Notes: generated by a model from the letters alone, not told the origin. A stretch of DNA of 64,000 nt from Bradyrhizobium sp. 132 (GCF_023074185.1 NZ_JADPKY010000030.1:168244-232243); one strand, 5' to 3'; positions 25,208 to 33,680 are shown, numbered from the stretch's first letter. Translations and numbers: made by a program.

Positions 25208-25264
25208 CCCACCACCTTCGCTTGCGCGGAAATAGACAGTGGAGGATTACGCTGCGCCAATCCG
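25184..25264. repeat. Dispersed intergenic repeat, GGTGGGT...ACCCACC family
   Basis: GGTGGGTCAGCCGAAGGCG, then TAACCCACC (25187-25214), forms a hairpin. A second arm near 25240-25264 (GGAGGATTACGCTGCGCCAAT) is its inverted-type partner. The form is widespread in Bradyrhizobium genomes. It overlaps the end of the DUF2809-like gene and supplies its stop. Confidence 0.65.
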
Positions 25265-25280
25265 GCTTACGACGACATCC

Positions 25281-26444
25281 TCACTCCGCCAGCTGAAACT
25301 TCTCGAAACGATCGAGCTCCTCCTCGATCTTCTGCTTCAGCTCCTTGCGCGCCGCCGTCTTCTTGCCCTGCCCGACCCAGGTCCATTTCTGCATCAGCAG
25401 CTTCTTCGCCTGCCGGTCGGTCTTCAGATCGAGCGCGGCGACGATTTCGTCGCCGACCAGCACGGGGAGCGCGAAATAGCCGAGCTTGCGTTTCGCCTTG
25501 GGCACATAGGCCTCGAACAGATGGTTGTAGCCGAAGAAGAGATTGGTGCGCTTGCGCTGGATGATCAGCGGATCGAACGGCGAGAGGATGTGGACGAGAT
25601 CGGAGGACGCGCGCTCGCCCGGCTCGAGCGCTGCCGGCTGTGCCCAGTGCTCCTGCTTGCCGGCACCGTCGATCGTCACGGGCACGAGTTTGCCACGGCG
25701 GGCGCGCGAGGCGATCAGGCCCGCCACCGCCGCCTTGCGCGGCGCGTCGAGATGGCAGATCGAATCGAGGCTCACCACGCCCTGCGACCGTAGCGCGCGG
25801 TCGAGCAGATAGGCCGTGATGTCCTTGGTCGAGGCCGGCTTCGGCAGCTTGTCCCAGCCGAAATGGCGCGTCATCAGCTCATAGGTCTTGAGCATGCCCT
25901 GGCGCTCGCTGATGGTCACGGCCCCCGTATAGAAGGCGAGTTGCAACGCCCGCTTCGAGGGTTTTCGGCTCTGCCAGAGATGCTCCTTCTCGGTGAGCAC
26001 GTCGTCCTCGATGTCGCGGATCGTCAGCGGGCCGGCGCGCACCAGCCGCATCACCTTGCGCATGTCGGCAGGCATCACCGAGGCGAACCATTTGTGCCCC
26101 TCGCGGCGGTGCTCGCGCATGGCCGGCAGGAAGAAGCGGAAGTCGCCGGCCGGCACGTAAGAGAGCGCATGCGTCCAATATTCAAAGACGCTTCTGTCCA
26201 CGCTCTGGGCGTGGCGCAGATCGGCGCGGCGGTAGGACGGGATGCGGCTGAACAGGATGTGGTGATGGCAGCGCTCGATCACGTTGATGGTGTCGATCTG
26301 TACATAGCCGAGATGGGCGACTGCGTCGGCGACGGCCTGCGCCCCGCCTCCGAACGGCGCGCGCTCATCCAGCCGCTGGGCATGAAGCCAGATCTGCCGG
26401 GCCTGTGTCGTGGTGAGTGGAATCGGTTTGGGCGCGCGGGACAT
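25281..26444 (-). CDS. YcaQ-like winged-helix DNA glycosylase family protein
   Basis: About 387 residues of the YcaQ/AlkX family (HTH_42), DNA glycosylases that open interstrand crosslinks in E. coli. The QxD catalytic motif of that family is visible in GYVQIDTINVIERCHHHILFSR, about residues 45-66. Later blocks FYTGAVTISERQGMLKTYEL and LSPFDPLIIQRKRTNLFFGYNHLFEAYVP are also typical. I chose ATG 26444; ATG 26498 adds 18 residues with no family match. Convergent with the DUF2809-like gene. Crosslink repair is inferred from the family. Confidence 0.85.
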   Translation of the reverse strand: MSRAPKPIPLTTTQARQIWLHAQRLDERAPFGGGAQAVADAVAHLGYVQIDTINVIERCHHHILFSRIPSYRRADLRHAQSVDRSVFEYWTHALSYVPAGDFRFFLPAMREHRREGHKWFASVMPADMRKVMRLVRAGPLTIRDIEDDVLTEKEHLWQSRKPSKRALQLAFYTGAVTISERQGMLKTYELMTRHFGWDKLPKPASTKDITAYLLDRALRSQGVVSLDSICHLDAPRKAAVAGLIASRARRGKLVPVTIDGAGKQEHWAQPAALEPGERASSDLVHILSPFDPLIIQRKRTNLFFGYNHLFEAYVPKAKRKLGYFALPVLVGDEIVAALDLKTDRQAKKLLMQKWTWVGQGKKTAARKELKQKIEEELDRFEKFQLAE

Positions 26445-26559
26445 TGCGGGAAGGAATGTAGCGGAATTCGCGCCGGGAGAAAGGAGACGGCAAAGCATCG
26501 GCCAAAGAAAAAACGCGCTGCCAACTGCTGACAGCGCGGTCGATGGGCGCGCCTCGCGC

Positions 26560-26814
26560 CTATTTCATCGTCATCGCCTTCTGCGACTTCATGTAGTGAA
26601 TGCAGGCGCTCTTCATCTTGCCGTTGCTCATGTCGGTGTTGGCCATGGCCATTTCCTTGTTGGCCGCCACCTTGGCCGGCGTGTCGGCGGTGCCCATCAT
26701 CATGGCCGTCGATTTCATCATGTTATCGCCGGTGCACGCCATCATCGCGGCGGATGCCGGTGAGAGGGAAAGAGTGAACGCGACAAAAGCTGCGGCTGTG
26801 AGCAAGATCTTCAT
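26560..26814 (-). CDS. Small secreted methionine-rich protein
   Basis: An 84-residue precursor. The signal peptide MKILLTAAAFVAFTLSLSPASAA is followed by a short mature part unusually rich in methionine (MMACTGDNMMKSTAMMMGTAD, then NKEMAMANTDMSNGKMKSAC) and two cysteines. Met-rich periplasmic peptides often bind copper or silver, but I recognise no named family and no metal genes adjoin it, so that is only a possibility. GGAGGAG precedes the ATG by about eleven bases. Confidence 0.75.
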   Translation of the reverse strand: MKILLTAAAFVAFTLSLSPASAAMMACTGDNMMKSTAMMMGTADTPAKVAANKEMAMANTDMSNGKMKSACIHYMKSQKAMTMK

Positions 26815-26938
26815 GGAAAAAGTCTCCTCCGTAAAACGAAACCGGCGTCATGCCGGCCTTCGCAATTACGTATTCGCTGGCGAAGACGTTTCGTAGAGAA
26901 GACAATTTTCATTCTTGCTGCGGTGCGCAGGTGGAGGC

Positions 26939-27253
26939 TCAGCGGTCATCTTTCGGGGCTTTGGACCGGTCGCCGATGCTGCCTGTGGCGACGTCCGGCT
27001 CGCACGCGGCTCTGCCGCGCCCCTCCGCCTGGCAGCGATAGACACTGCCGGTGAGACGATCGACCAGCCACATGTTCTCGTCGGTCGACCCTTCAAGCCC
27101 GACATAGCGGGCGGTCATCCCTGTGATCAGCGTCGATAGAAGGATCGCCACCGCGATCATGGCCGCGCCGATATAGACGGGCATTGAGCTCAGGGGCACC
27201 GTCCGTTCCGTCGGGCCACTGCGATAGGTCTGGTAGTCACTTGGCCTCGGCAC
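26939..27253 (-). CDS. Hypothetical single-pass membrane protein
   Basis: 104 residues with one transmembrane segment (VYIGAAMIAVAILLSTLITGM, about 26-46), and an outward-facing polar C-terminal half with a cysteine pair (CQAEGRGRAACE). No family recognised. Start is GTG 27253; an in-frame ATG within the frame (27184) would remove 23 residues, so the start is uncertain. Confidence 0.55.
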   Translation of the reverse strand: MPRPSDYQTYRSGPTERTVPLSSMPVYIGAAMIAVAILLSTLITGMTARYVGLEGSTDENMWLVDRLTGSVYRCQAEGRGRAACEPDVATGSIGDRSKAPKDDR

Positions 27254-27507
27254 TGGATGGAACTCGGCTCCCTCGCTCGTGATTGTCGGTTGAAGGGGCT
27301 AGGCGCGCATCTGGCCGACATCTTGTCCGCGAGCTGACCATGCCGCGACGGCTTTGCGACGATCGATGTCCACGCCGCAAAATGCGCTAGGATCACTCCG
27401 GGAGCGGCTGTAGCCACCGTGACCAAGATCACATTAGGTGCTTTGAACCTTCTCTATGCTCGCAGCAGCATCAAATCGCCATCAGGCGTAACAGCGAGGA
27501 TACGACA
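27254..27507. other. Intergenic region before the OmpA-like gene
   Basis: 254 bases with no convincing gene. Contains a GGAAC at 27259 without a matching CGTT. Promoters of the divergent flanking genes should lie here; none can be assigned. Confidence 0.4.
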
Positions 27508-28149
27508 ATGACCCGTTTTGTTAATTTTTTTGGACTGAAGGCGATTACGCTCTCGGCAGCGCTGTCGATGACGGCGGGCCTCGCCCTGGCCGGCGACAAC
27601 AACGTCTCCACAGGTCAGATCCTGGATGCACTGAAGCCGAAGCCGACGACCCGCGGCCTCTCCGCCGGTCCGCAGGCCGATCCGGCGGTGCAGGCCAAGG
27701 AATCGACCTTCCTGAATACGGTGCGCAACCGCTCGACCCGGTCGCTCTCGACCGGCGAGCGCGACCAGATCGCCGAGCTCGCGGCGACCAAGCCGAACAT
27801 CGATCTGGAAATCCAGTTCGACTACAACTCGGCCAACATCGCCAAGACCTCGGTATCGTCGGTGCAGGCGCTCGGCAAGGCCCTGTCCGATCCGTCGCTC
27901 AAGGGCTCGACCTTCGTGGTCGCCGGCCACACCGATGCGGTCGGCGGCGAAGAATACAATCAGGGCCTCTCCGAACGTCGCGCCGACACCATCAAGACGT
28001 ACCTGGTGCAGAACTACGGCCTCACCGGCACCGATCTCGTCACCGTCGGCTACGGCAAGACCAAGCTGAAGGATACCGCCAACGGCGCCGACCCGATCAA
28101 CCGCCGCGTCCAGGTCGTGAACATGGATACCAAGACCGCGTCGAAGTAA
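27508..28149 (+). CDS. OmpA-family peptidoglycan-associated protein
   Basis: A 213-residue envelope protein. A signal peptide (ALSMTAGLALAGD, cleavage near residue 30) precedes a linker, then an OmpA C-terminal domain (about 95-205): DLEIQFDYNSANIAKTSVSSVQALGKAL, FVVAGHTDAVGGEEYNQGLSERRADTIKTYL, VGYGKTK and NRRVQVVNM. That domain binds meso-diaminopimelate in peptidoglycan. The protein lacks a beta-barrel, so it acts in the periplasm or at the inner face of the outer membrane. A terminator hairpin follows. Confidence 0.9.
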   Translation: MTRFVNFFGLKAITLSAALSMTAGLALAGDNNVSTGQILDALKPKPTTRGLSAGPQADPAVQAKESTFLNTVRNRSTRSLSTGERDQIAELAATKPNIDLEIQFDYNSANIAKTSVSSVQALGKALSDPSLKGSTFVVAGHTDAVGGEEYNQGLSERRADTIKTYLVQNYGLTGTDLVTVGYGKTKLKDTANGADPINRRVQVVNMDTKTASK

Positions 28150-28173
28150 TTCCCCGGTCATCGCCAATGAAGA

Positions 28174-28203
28174 CGCCGCCTGCCGTTCCCCCGGCAGGCG
28201 GCG
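28174..28203. terminator. Convergent terminator hairpin between the OmpA-like and PMT-like genes
   Basis: CGCCGCCTGCCG (28174-28185), six-base loop TTCCCC, CGGCAGGCGGCG (28192-28203): a perfect 12-base stem. It lies between the converging stops at 28149 and 28207. There is no long U-tract, so it may work as a barrier in both directions. Confidence 0.65.
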
Positions 28204-28206
28204 ATG

Positions 28207-29574
28207 TCATATCCAGCTCTGGAACAGCATCAGCCGGCCGAAGGTTTGCATCGACGCGCCGACAAACGCCGCGGAGATCGGCAGCATGACCGCAAAACCG
28301 ATCGCTGCGATGCCGACATAGGCCCACAGCATCCAGCGGGGCAGACCGTCCCGGCGCAGCACGTAGACCAGCGCAAGTGACGCCACGGTCGCAGCCGGCA
28401 GATAATAGTAGATGAAGCCGAGCGTGCGCGGCAGCAACGCCCAGGCGAGCCAGGACCCGAAGTAGAAGGCCGCAATCAGGAACGCATCCCAGCGGCGCGC
28501 GACGACGAAATCGCGCAGCACGACCGCGAGCGCGAGCAACGCGGGCCACAGCACCAGCGGATTGCCGAGGAAGACGATTGCGGAGACGTTGTCCTCCGTA
28601 GTCTTGTCGAACAGGAACCATACCGGTCGCGCGAGCAATGGCCAGGATGGCCACGCGCTCATATAGGTGTGGCCGGCGATCGCGGTCGTGGTGTTGTCGG
28701 CGAAGATCCGGCGCTGCGCCTCGATCAGATCCGATAGCGACAATCCATGGAGCGGAACGAACGCGGCGAGATACGTCAGCGCCGGCAGAACGGCAAAGCA
28801 CAGCGCGGCGTGCTGCATCCGAAAATCGGGCCACAGATCGGGCCGATACCAGTCACTCGGCTTCGCGTCGGCAAACAGCGTGCGCCAGCCCTGCATCAGG
28901 CGGATCGCCGCGACGATGACGATGCAGATTCCGAGCGGAAACAGGCCGCTCCATTTGCAGGCCGCAGCACAGCCGAACAGGCTGCCCGCGAGCGCGAACA
29001 ACGCATGCGGGCGATCCCTTCGAAAACCGTGCATGAAGGCGGCCATCGCGAGCAGGCCGAAGCCCAACGCAAAAATGTCGAGCATCGCAATGCGCGCCTG
29101 CACGTACAGCATCTGGTTGCAGCCGGCGATCAGCGCGGCGGCGATCGCAGGTCCTTGCGCGGCGAACAGCGCGAGGCCGCACAGATAGGTCGCGACGATC
29201 GCGAGCGCCCCGAACAATGTCGCGGGATAGCGCCAGCCCAGCGCGTTGTCGCCGAAGCCCGCGATCGAGACCGCGATCAGCTCCTTGGCCAGCGGCGGAT
29301 GCATCGGATTGAGCATCGGTTGCGACATCGCCGGTGCCAGCATCTGCCGCGCAGCCGGCACGTAGTGCACCTCGTCGAAGACGAACTTCTCCGGCGTCGT
29401 GAGGCCGATCAGCAGCGCGAGATGCGCGACCAGGAAAATCACGACAGCAATCACTGCGCTCCGCGACACCTTCGGAACTGCGGGCAAGTCGAGCGGCATT
29501 TGTGGAGAAGTTTTGCGTGGCAAATTTGCGTCACCGCGGACAAAAACAAAGATCGCGCTTTTCATTGAACGCAT
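28207..29574 (-). CDS. PMT/GT39-type membrane glycosyltransferase
   Basis: About 455 residues, polytopic. The first periplasmic loop carries the GT39/PMT signature FVFDEVHYVPAARQML and MHPPLAKELIA, as in protein O-mannosyltransferases that use a lipid-linked sugar. Some ten further hydrophobic segments follow, and the C-terminal loop includes FYFGSWLAWALLPRTLGFIYYYLPA. Acceptor and sugar cannot be told from sequence. The start is uncertain: ATG 29574 is used, 29565 and 29598 are alternatives. Divergent from the FecR-domain gene, so it may modify that envelope system, but this is only inference from position. Confidence 0.8.
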   Translation of the reverse strand: MRSMKSAIFVFVRGDANLPRKTSPQMPLDLPAVPKVSRSAVIAVVIFLVAHLALLIGLTTPEKFVFDEVHYVPAARQMLAPAMSQPMLNPMHPPLAKELIAVSIAGFGDNALGWRYPATLFGALAIVATYLCGLALFAAQGPAIAAALIAGCNQMLYVQARIAMLDIFALGFGLLAMAAFMHGFRRDRPHALFALAGSLFGCAAACKWSGLFPLGICIVIVAAIRLMQGWRTLFADAKPSDWYRPDLWPDFRMQHAALCFAVLPALTYLAAFVPLHGLSLSDLIEAQRRIFADNTTTAIAGHTYMSAWPSWPLLARPVWFLFDKTTEDNVSAIVFLGNPLVLWPALLALAVVLRDFVVARRWDAFLIAAFYFGSWLAWALLPRTLGFIYYYLPAATVASLALVYVLRRDGLPRWMLWAYVGIAAIGFAVMLPISAAFVGASMQTFGRLMLFQSWI

Positions 29575-29688
29575 TCTGCCGCAACTGTCACTAAGCATAA
29601 CGCAGGTCCCGCGTCGCTTGTGATAATTTCGCCACATCGCAAGCGCGCGCGATCCGGTACGATCAGGGACAAATCGATCGATTGCGAA

Positions 29689-30390
29689 ATGAATTTGCGT
29701 TTCTGGCTTTTCTCCACGCTGTTGTCGGCCGCCTTGTGCGCAGCGCCTTGCGCGCAAGCGCAGACGCGCGTCGGTGAAGCCGTCGTGATCCAGAACGAGG
29801 TCGTGCGCGTGGCCGCGACCACGACGCCGATCAGTGTCGGTGATGGCATGCTGCGCGACGAGACCGTGCGCACCGGCGCCGACAGCGCGGCGCGCTTCGT
29901 GATGGCCGACAGCACCAATCTGTCACTCGGCCCGAGCGCGACGCTCAAGCTCGACCGCACCGTCTTCAACGACGAGCACAGCTATCGCGACGTCGCGATC
30001 CGCATGACCACCGGCACATTCCGGTTAGTTACGGGACATTCCGCGAAGACCGCCTACAAGATCACGACGCCGCTCGCGACCATCGGCGTGCGCGGCACCA
30101 CGCTCGATATCCTGTCCCAGCGCGGCCGCTCGGTCGTCGTGCTGCAGGACGGCGCCGCCAGCGTCTGCACGACGAGCCTGCAGTGCGTGCAGCTCACGCA
30201 GCCCGGCGACACCGCAATCATCACCTCGACCGGCGGCAAGATCTCTATCGGTAAGACCAATACGCCGCCCTGGACGTTTGCCGCGACCTGCGCCGCCAGT
30301 GCCGGGCTGTGCGCGGTCAACCAATATGCGGAGGCGTCGCCGACCATCACGCCCGCCGTCCATGACGACGGCATGCTGTGCGGGCGCTGA
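29689..30390 (+). CDS. Secreted FecR-domain protein
   Basis: A 233-residue precursor. After a signal peptide (SALCAAPCAQAQ, cleavage near 22) comes a FecR-type domain (about 30-150): ISVGDGMLRDETVRTGADSAARFVMADSTNLSLGPSATLKLD, then TPLATIGVRGTTLDILSQ. There is no transmembrane anchor, unlike the iron-signalling FecR proteins, and no sigma-factor gene nearby, so it is probably a structural or surface protein of the unanchored class. The beta-barrel gene begins at once downstream, suggesting an operon and a joint function. Confidence 0.85.
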   Translation: MNLRFWLFSTLLSAALCAAPCAQAQTRVGEAVVIQNEVVRVAATTTPISVGDGMLRDETVRTGADSAARFVMADSTNLSLGPSATLKLDRTVFNDEHSYRDVAIRMTTGTFRLVTGHSAKTAYKITTPLATIGVRGTTLDILSQRGRSVVVLQDGAASVCTTSLQCVQLTQPGDTAIITSTGGKISIGKTNTPPWTFAATCAASAGLCAVNQYAEASPTITPAVHDDGMLCGR

Positions 30391-30392
30391 CG

Positions 30393-31553
30393 ATGGAGGT
30401 ATTCAACGTCAGGCGCTTCATCCTGGCGAGCGTGCTGACCGCCGCGGCTGCGGTTGCGTTTGTCGCGGTCGATGCCCGTCCGGCGGCAGCCGCCACGAAT
30501 TGCGCGTCCGGGTGCGGAGGGTCGACGCCCATCCCAGCGCCGAGCTATTCACCCTCGCCGACACCGACCTACAGCCCCTCGCCCTCGCCCAGCCCCTACC
30601 CGTCATCGTCGCCGAGCCCTTATCCGTCCTCCTCGCCGAGCCCGACGCCGACGCCGACCGGCGCGGATTCCAGCGGCAACTCGATCGGCGGCCTTGCCAA
30701 TCAGCGCTTCAACCAGATGATCACCAACCGGGTGCTCGGCACGGTGCTGCTCGGCGTCAACGAGCAGGTCAATTGCAGCAACTGCATCAGCGCGTTCGGC
30801 TCCGCGGGCTCGTTTTCGGCGGGCATCCATGGCCGCAAGGAGCTGACCAACAATCTGTCACTGCTCGCCGGCATCGCCTACACGCAGTACAGCGAGGGCG
30901 GCTACAACATCACCAGCGCGCCGATCGGCGCTTTCGCGCTGCGCTATGACTTCACCGACTGGGGCTCGTCGCGCCCGTTCTTCGACATCGGCACGATCCT
31001 GACGCCGTGGGAGAAGGCGCGCTACACCCGCAGCTACAACACCAGCCTCGGCCCGGTGAGCGTCACGAGTTCGACCAACGCCTCGAACTACGCCGTCTAC
31101 GGCCGCGCCGGCTGGATCAGCCGTGTGTCGCCCCGCGACGAGGTCGCCGCCTCGATCGAGGTCTGGCAACTCTGGCAGCGCGTCTCGGGTTATACCGACA
31201 GCGCGGTGGCGTTCAATCCGTTCGACGCCAGCATCGCGACCGGCACCGACCGCACCAACCTGGTCAAGATCGGCGGCCAGTGGACACATCTCTACGGCAG
31301 CAATATCGAGGCCAACATCAATGGCGGCTGGGTACAGTCGTTCGCCAGCCATAGCGGCATTGTCGCCACCGTGACCGGCGACGGCACGGTGGTGCCGACC
31401 ATGGGCAACCAGGGCTGGTTCGAATATGGCGGCCGGCTCGGCTTCCGCGTGCAAAAGGGCTGGATCGTGGACCTGTTCGCCAACGGCACGCTGGGTCCGC
31501 AGCCGGTGGGCAACACCATCCATGGCGGCGTGGGGCTGCGGATCAATTATTAA
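30393..31553 (+). CDS. Outer-membrane beta-barrel protein with Pro/Ser-rich stalk
   Basis: About 386 residues. The signal peptide ends near AAAATNCASGCGG. A low-complexity Pro/Ser/Thr stretch (about 50-90: SPSPTPTYSPSPSPSPYPSS) follows, then a domain with amphipathic beta-strands ending in an aromatic C-terminus (HGGVGLRINY), the pattern of an outer-membrane barrel such as an autotransporter beta-domain. ATG 30393 is two bases after the FecR-domain stop; a GTG at 30378 would overlap. The partner gene and the stalk suggest a FecR-plus-barrel surface module of unknown function. Confidence 0.75.
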   Translation: MEVFNVRRFILASVLTAAAAVAFVAVDARPAAAATNCASGCGGSTPIPAPSYSPSPTPTYSPSPSPSPYPSSSPSPYPSSSPSPTPTPTGADSSGNSIGGLANQRFNQMITNRVLGTVLLGVNEQVNCSNCISAFGSAGSFSAGIHGRKELTNNLSLLAGIAYTQYSEGGYNITSAPIGAFALRYDFTDWGSSRPFFDIGTILTPWEKARYTRSYNTSLGPVSVTSSTNASNYAVYGRAGWISRVSPRDEVAASIEVWQLWQRVSGYTDSAVAFNPFDASIATGTDRTNLVKIGGQWTHLYGSNIEANINGGWVQSFASHSGIVATVTGDGTVVPTMGNQGWFEYGGRLGFRVQKGWIVDLFANGTLGPQPVGNTIHGGVGLRINY

Positions 31554-31555
31554 TT

Positions 31556-31673
31556 CCTCATGGTGAGGAGGCGCGCGCGCGCCGTCTCGAACCATGCAGG
31601 CCCCGCTTTAGCAGCTCGGCCTTTCATCCTTCGAGACGCTTGCCGCGCAAGCTCCTCAGGATGAGGAGTCCGG
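31556..31673. repeat. Paired intergenic palindromes, CCTCATGGTGAGG / CATCCTTCGAGACG family
   Basis: CCTCATGGTGAGG at 31556-31568 leads a first module to about 31600. A second module runs TCATCCTTCGAGACGC (31624 on) to CTCCTCAGGATGA (ending 31664). The two-module layout is a very common intergenic repeat in Bradyrhizobium and Rhodopseudomonas. It lies between convergent genes and may act as a terminator. Confidence 0.7.
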
Positions 31674-31696
31674 TCTTAGGCCGAACCGCCACCGCC

Positions 31697-32185
31697 TCAC
31701 GCCGCCGACTTGCCCTCGAACGCGCGGCGCAGCACATCCTCATCCAGCTTGACCATCTTCATCATGGCCTGCATGGCGCGTGCGGCGGCGGCCTTGTCGG
31801 GGCTCGAGAGGAATTCGAACATCACCTTCGGCACCACCTGCCAGGACACGCCGTAGCGGTCATGCAGCCAGCCGCATTGCTCTTCCTTGCCGCCATGGGC
31901 CAGGAAGGCATTCCAGACGCTGTCGACCTGGACCTGATCGTCGCAATGGATCATGAGCGAGAGCGCGTGGGTGTATTCCATCTTCATGCCGCCGTTGAGC
32001 GCGACCAGAGGTTGTCCGGCGACCGTGAACTCGACCACCAGCACGGAGCCTTCCTTGCCGGACGGGTTGTCCGAAACGTTGCGCTGAACGTGCCTGATCT
32101 CCGAATTCGGAACGAGCGAGACGTAGAATTTCGCGGCTTCCTCGGCATCGCCGTTGAACCACATGCAGGGCACGACCTTTGACAT
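31697..32185 (-). CDS. VOC-superfamily protein, PhnB-like
   Basis: A 162-residue vicinal-oxygen-chelate protein. The PhnB-like layout starts VPCMWFNGDAEEAAKFYVSLVP and has WLHDRYGVSWQVVPKV and HCDDQVQVDSVWNAFLAHGGKEEQ. Such proteins are often annotated 3-demethylubiquinone methyltransferase, wrongly; function is unknown. Neighbour of a second VOC gene. Confidence 0.85.
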   Translation of the reverse strand: MSKVVPCMWFNGDAEEAAKFYVSLVPNSEIRHVQRNVSDNPSGKEGSVLVVEFTVAGQPLVALNGGMKMEYTHALSLMIHCDDQVQVDSVWNAFLAHGGKEEQCGWLHDRYGVSWQVVPKVMFEFLSSPDKAAAARAMQAMMKMVKLDEDVLRRAFEGKSAA

Positions 32186-32226
32186 CTTGAATGCTCCTCT
32201 TCAGTTTCGTGGTGTCGTGGCTTGGA

Positions 32227-32655
32227 TCAGGCGTTCGACATGTCGGACTGCGCGGCAAAGGCTGCCATGTCCATCCAGTTCACACCCCACATGTGGCCGT
32301 CCGGATCCTCGAAGCTGCGGCCGTACATGAAACTGTATTCGTCCTTCGGGCCGGGATCGGCCGCCCCGCCCGCCGCCGCGGCCCTGCCGACGATATCGTC
32401 GACCTCGTTGCGGCTGTCCGCGGACAGGCAGAACAGCGCCTGGTTCGAGGTCTTGGCATCCGAGATCGGCTTCGGTGTGAACTGGCGGAATTTGTCGTGG
32501 GTCAGCAGCATGGCGAAGATGGCCTCGGAAAAGACCATGCAACTCGCCGTTTCGTCGCTGAATTGCGGGTTCCTGACCGCGCCGACCGCCTCGTAAAAGG
32601 CGGTGGCACGCTTGAGGTCGGTCACCGGAAGATTGACGAAAATCATTTTGGGCAT
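32227..32655 (-). CDS. VOC-superfamily protein, glyoxalase/bleomycin-resistance-like
   Basis: A 142-residue VOC-fold protein. MPKMIFVNLPVTDLKRATAFYEAVGA opens it and SFMYGRSFEDPDGHMWGVNWMDM closes the second half, with metal-chelating His/Glu positions typical of the fold. ATG 32655 follows AGGAG by seven bases; a longer start at 32685 has no such site. Same strand as the preceding VOC gene, 41 bases apart, so perhaps co-transcribed. Substrate unknown. Confidence 0.85.
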   Translation of the reverse strand: MPKMIFVNLPVTDLKRATAFYEAVGAVRNPQFSDETASCMVFSEAIFAMLLTHDKFRQFTPKPISDAKTSNQALFCLSADSRNEVDDIVGRAAAAGGAADPGPKDEYSFMYGRSFEDPDGHMWGVNWMDMAAFAAQSDMSNA

Positions 32656-32785
32656 CGAAAGCTCCTGGGACGGGGTTCTGCCCAAGGACGGATGGCTGGG
32701 CAGCCACCCGACATCGCTTCCGGATATTTTCGCTTCCTAACCTGTGCGGTTCTGTCGCATCGCCCCCCGCGCGGTTTTGGGCAGC

Positions 32786-33298
32786 CTACTTCTTCTCGTT
32801 CGGATCGCGGTGAATGGGATCGACCCACAGCACGGTCTCGGGCTTCTCGACCGGCTCGATGTCGAGGTTGATCGCGACCGCCTCGCCGTCACTGCGCACC
32901 AGCACGCATTCCAGCACTTCGTCGCGGCTGGCATTGATCTCCTGATGCGGCACGTAGGGCGGGACGAAAATGAAGTCGCCGGGGCCGGCCTCCGCGGTGA
33001 ATTGCAGGCTCTCGCCCCAGCGCATCCGCGCCTTGCCCTTCACCACGTAGATGACGCTTTCGAGATGGCCGTGGTGATGCGCGCCGGTCTTGGCGTCGGG
33101 CTTGATGCTGACCGTGCCCGCCCACAATTTCTGCGCACCGACGCGCGCGAAATTGATCGCGGCCGCGCGGTCCATGCCCGCCGTCGACGGCACGTTGGTA
33201 TCGAGCTGGTTGCCGGGAATGACGCGCACGCCGTCATGTTTCCAGCGATCGTCGTGATCGTGGTCATGGTGGGAATGCGAATGGTCATGGCCGGTCAT
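32786..33298 (-). CDS. Cupin-domain protein with His-rich N-terminus
   Basis: A 170-residue cupin. The N-terminus MTGHDHSHSHHDHDHDD is a histidine/aspartate run of the kind that binds divalent metals. The cupin core follows, GAHHHGHLESVIYVVKGKARMRWGES (first motif, metal ligands HxH and E) and PPYVPHQEINASRDE (second motif, His). The enzyme activity is unknown; the fold suits a metal-dependent enzyme or binder. ATG 33298 is taken as the first start that leaves the histidine run. Confidence 0.8.
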   Translation of the reverse strand: MTGHDHSHSHHDHDHDDRWKHDGVRVIPGNQLDTNVPSTAGMDRAAAINFARVGAQKLWAGTVSIKPDAKTGAHHHGHLESVIYVVKGKARMRWGESLQFTAEAGPGDFIFVPPYVPHQEINASRDEVLECVLVRSDGEAVAINLDIEPVEKPETVLWVDPIHRDPNEKK

Positions 33299-33370
33299 GG
33301 GACTTGCTTTCTGTTGGTTCCGTGCGCGGCAAATTAACCCAAAGCCGCGTCCGCAAGCCATACCAAAATC

Positions 33371-33395
33371 GGAACCCTCATAGCCGTCGGGCGTT
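33371..33395 (+). promoter_or_regulatory. Sigma-EcfG promoter of csbD
   Basis: GGAAC (33371-33375), 16 bases, CGTT (33392-33395), about 31 bases before the csbD ATG at 33427. This matches the general-stress consensus exactly, and CsbD proteins are usual members of that regulon. Confidence 0.85.
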
Positions 33396-33426
33396 GTCTC
33401 GGTAAGCGAACCGCAAGGAGAGTTTC

Positions 33427-33645
33427 ATGGGTAGCACGACCGACAAGATCAAGGGCTCCGCCAACGAGGCAATGGGCAAGGCCAAGCAGGGCATCGGCGA
33501 AGCCACCGGGTCCGACCGCATGAAGGGCGAAGGCGCAGTCCAGGAAGTGAAGGGCAAGGGCCAGCGGGCCATGGGTGACGCCAAGGACGCCGCGAAAGAC
33601 GCGGTCGATCGCGCGGCGGCTGCGGCCAAGCGCGGAACGGAATAA
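33427..33645 (+). CDS. CsbD-family general-stress protein
   Basis: A 72-residue hydrophilic protein of the CsbD family. [28 protein letters not shown] and [30 protein letters not shown] give the repeated helical pattern. AAGGAGAG precedes the ATG. CsbD-like proteins are highly induced under stress but have no known activity. It sits under an exact sigma-EcfG promoter and ends before a strong terminator. Confidence 0.92.
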   Translation: MGSTTDKIKGSANEAMGKAKQGIGEATGSDRMKGEGAVQEVKGKGQRAMGDAKDAAKDAVDRAAAAAKRGTE

Positions 33646-33680
33646 CACGTCCAGCATTGAGACAAACAAGACTGAAAGCG

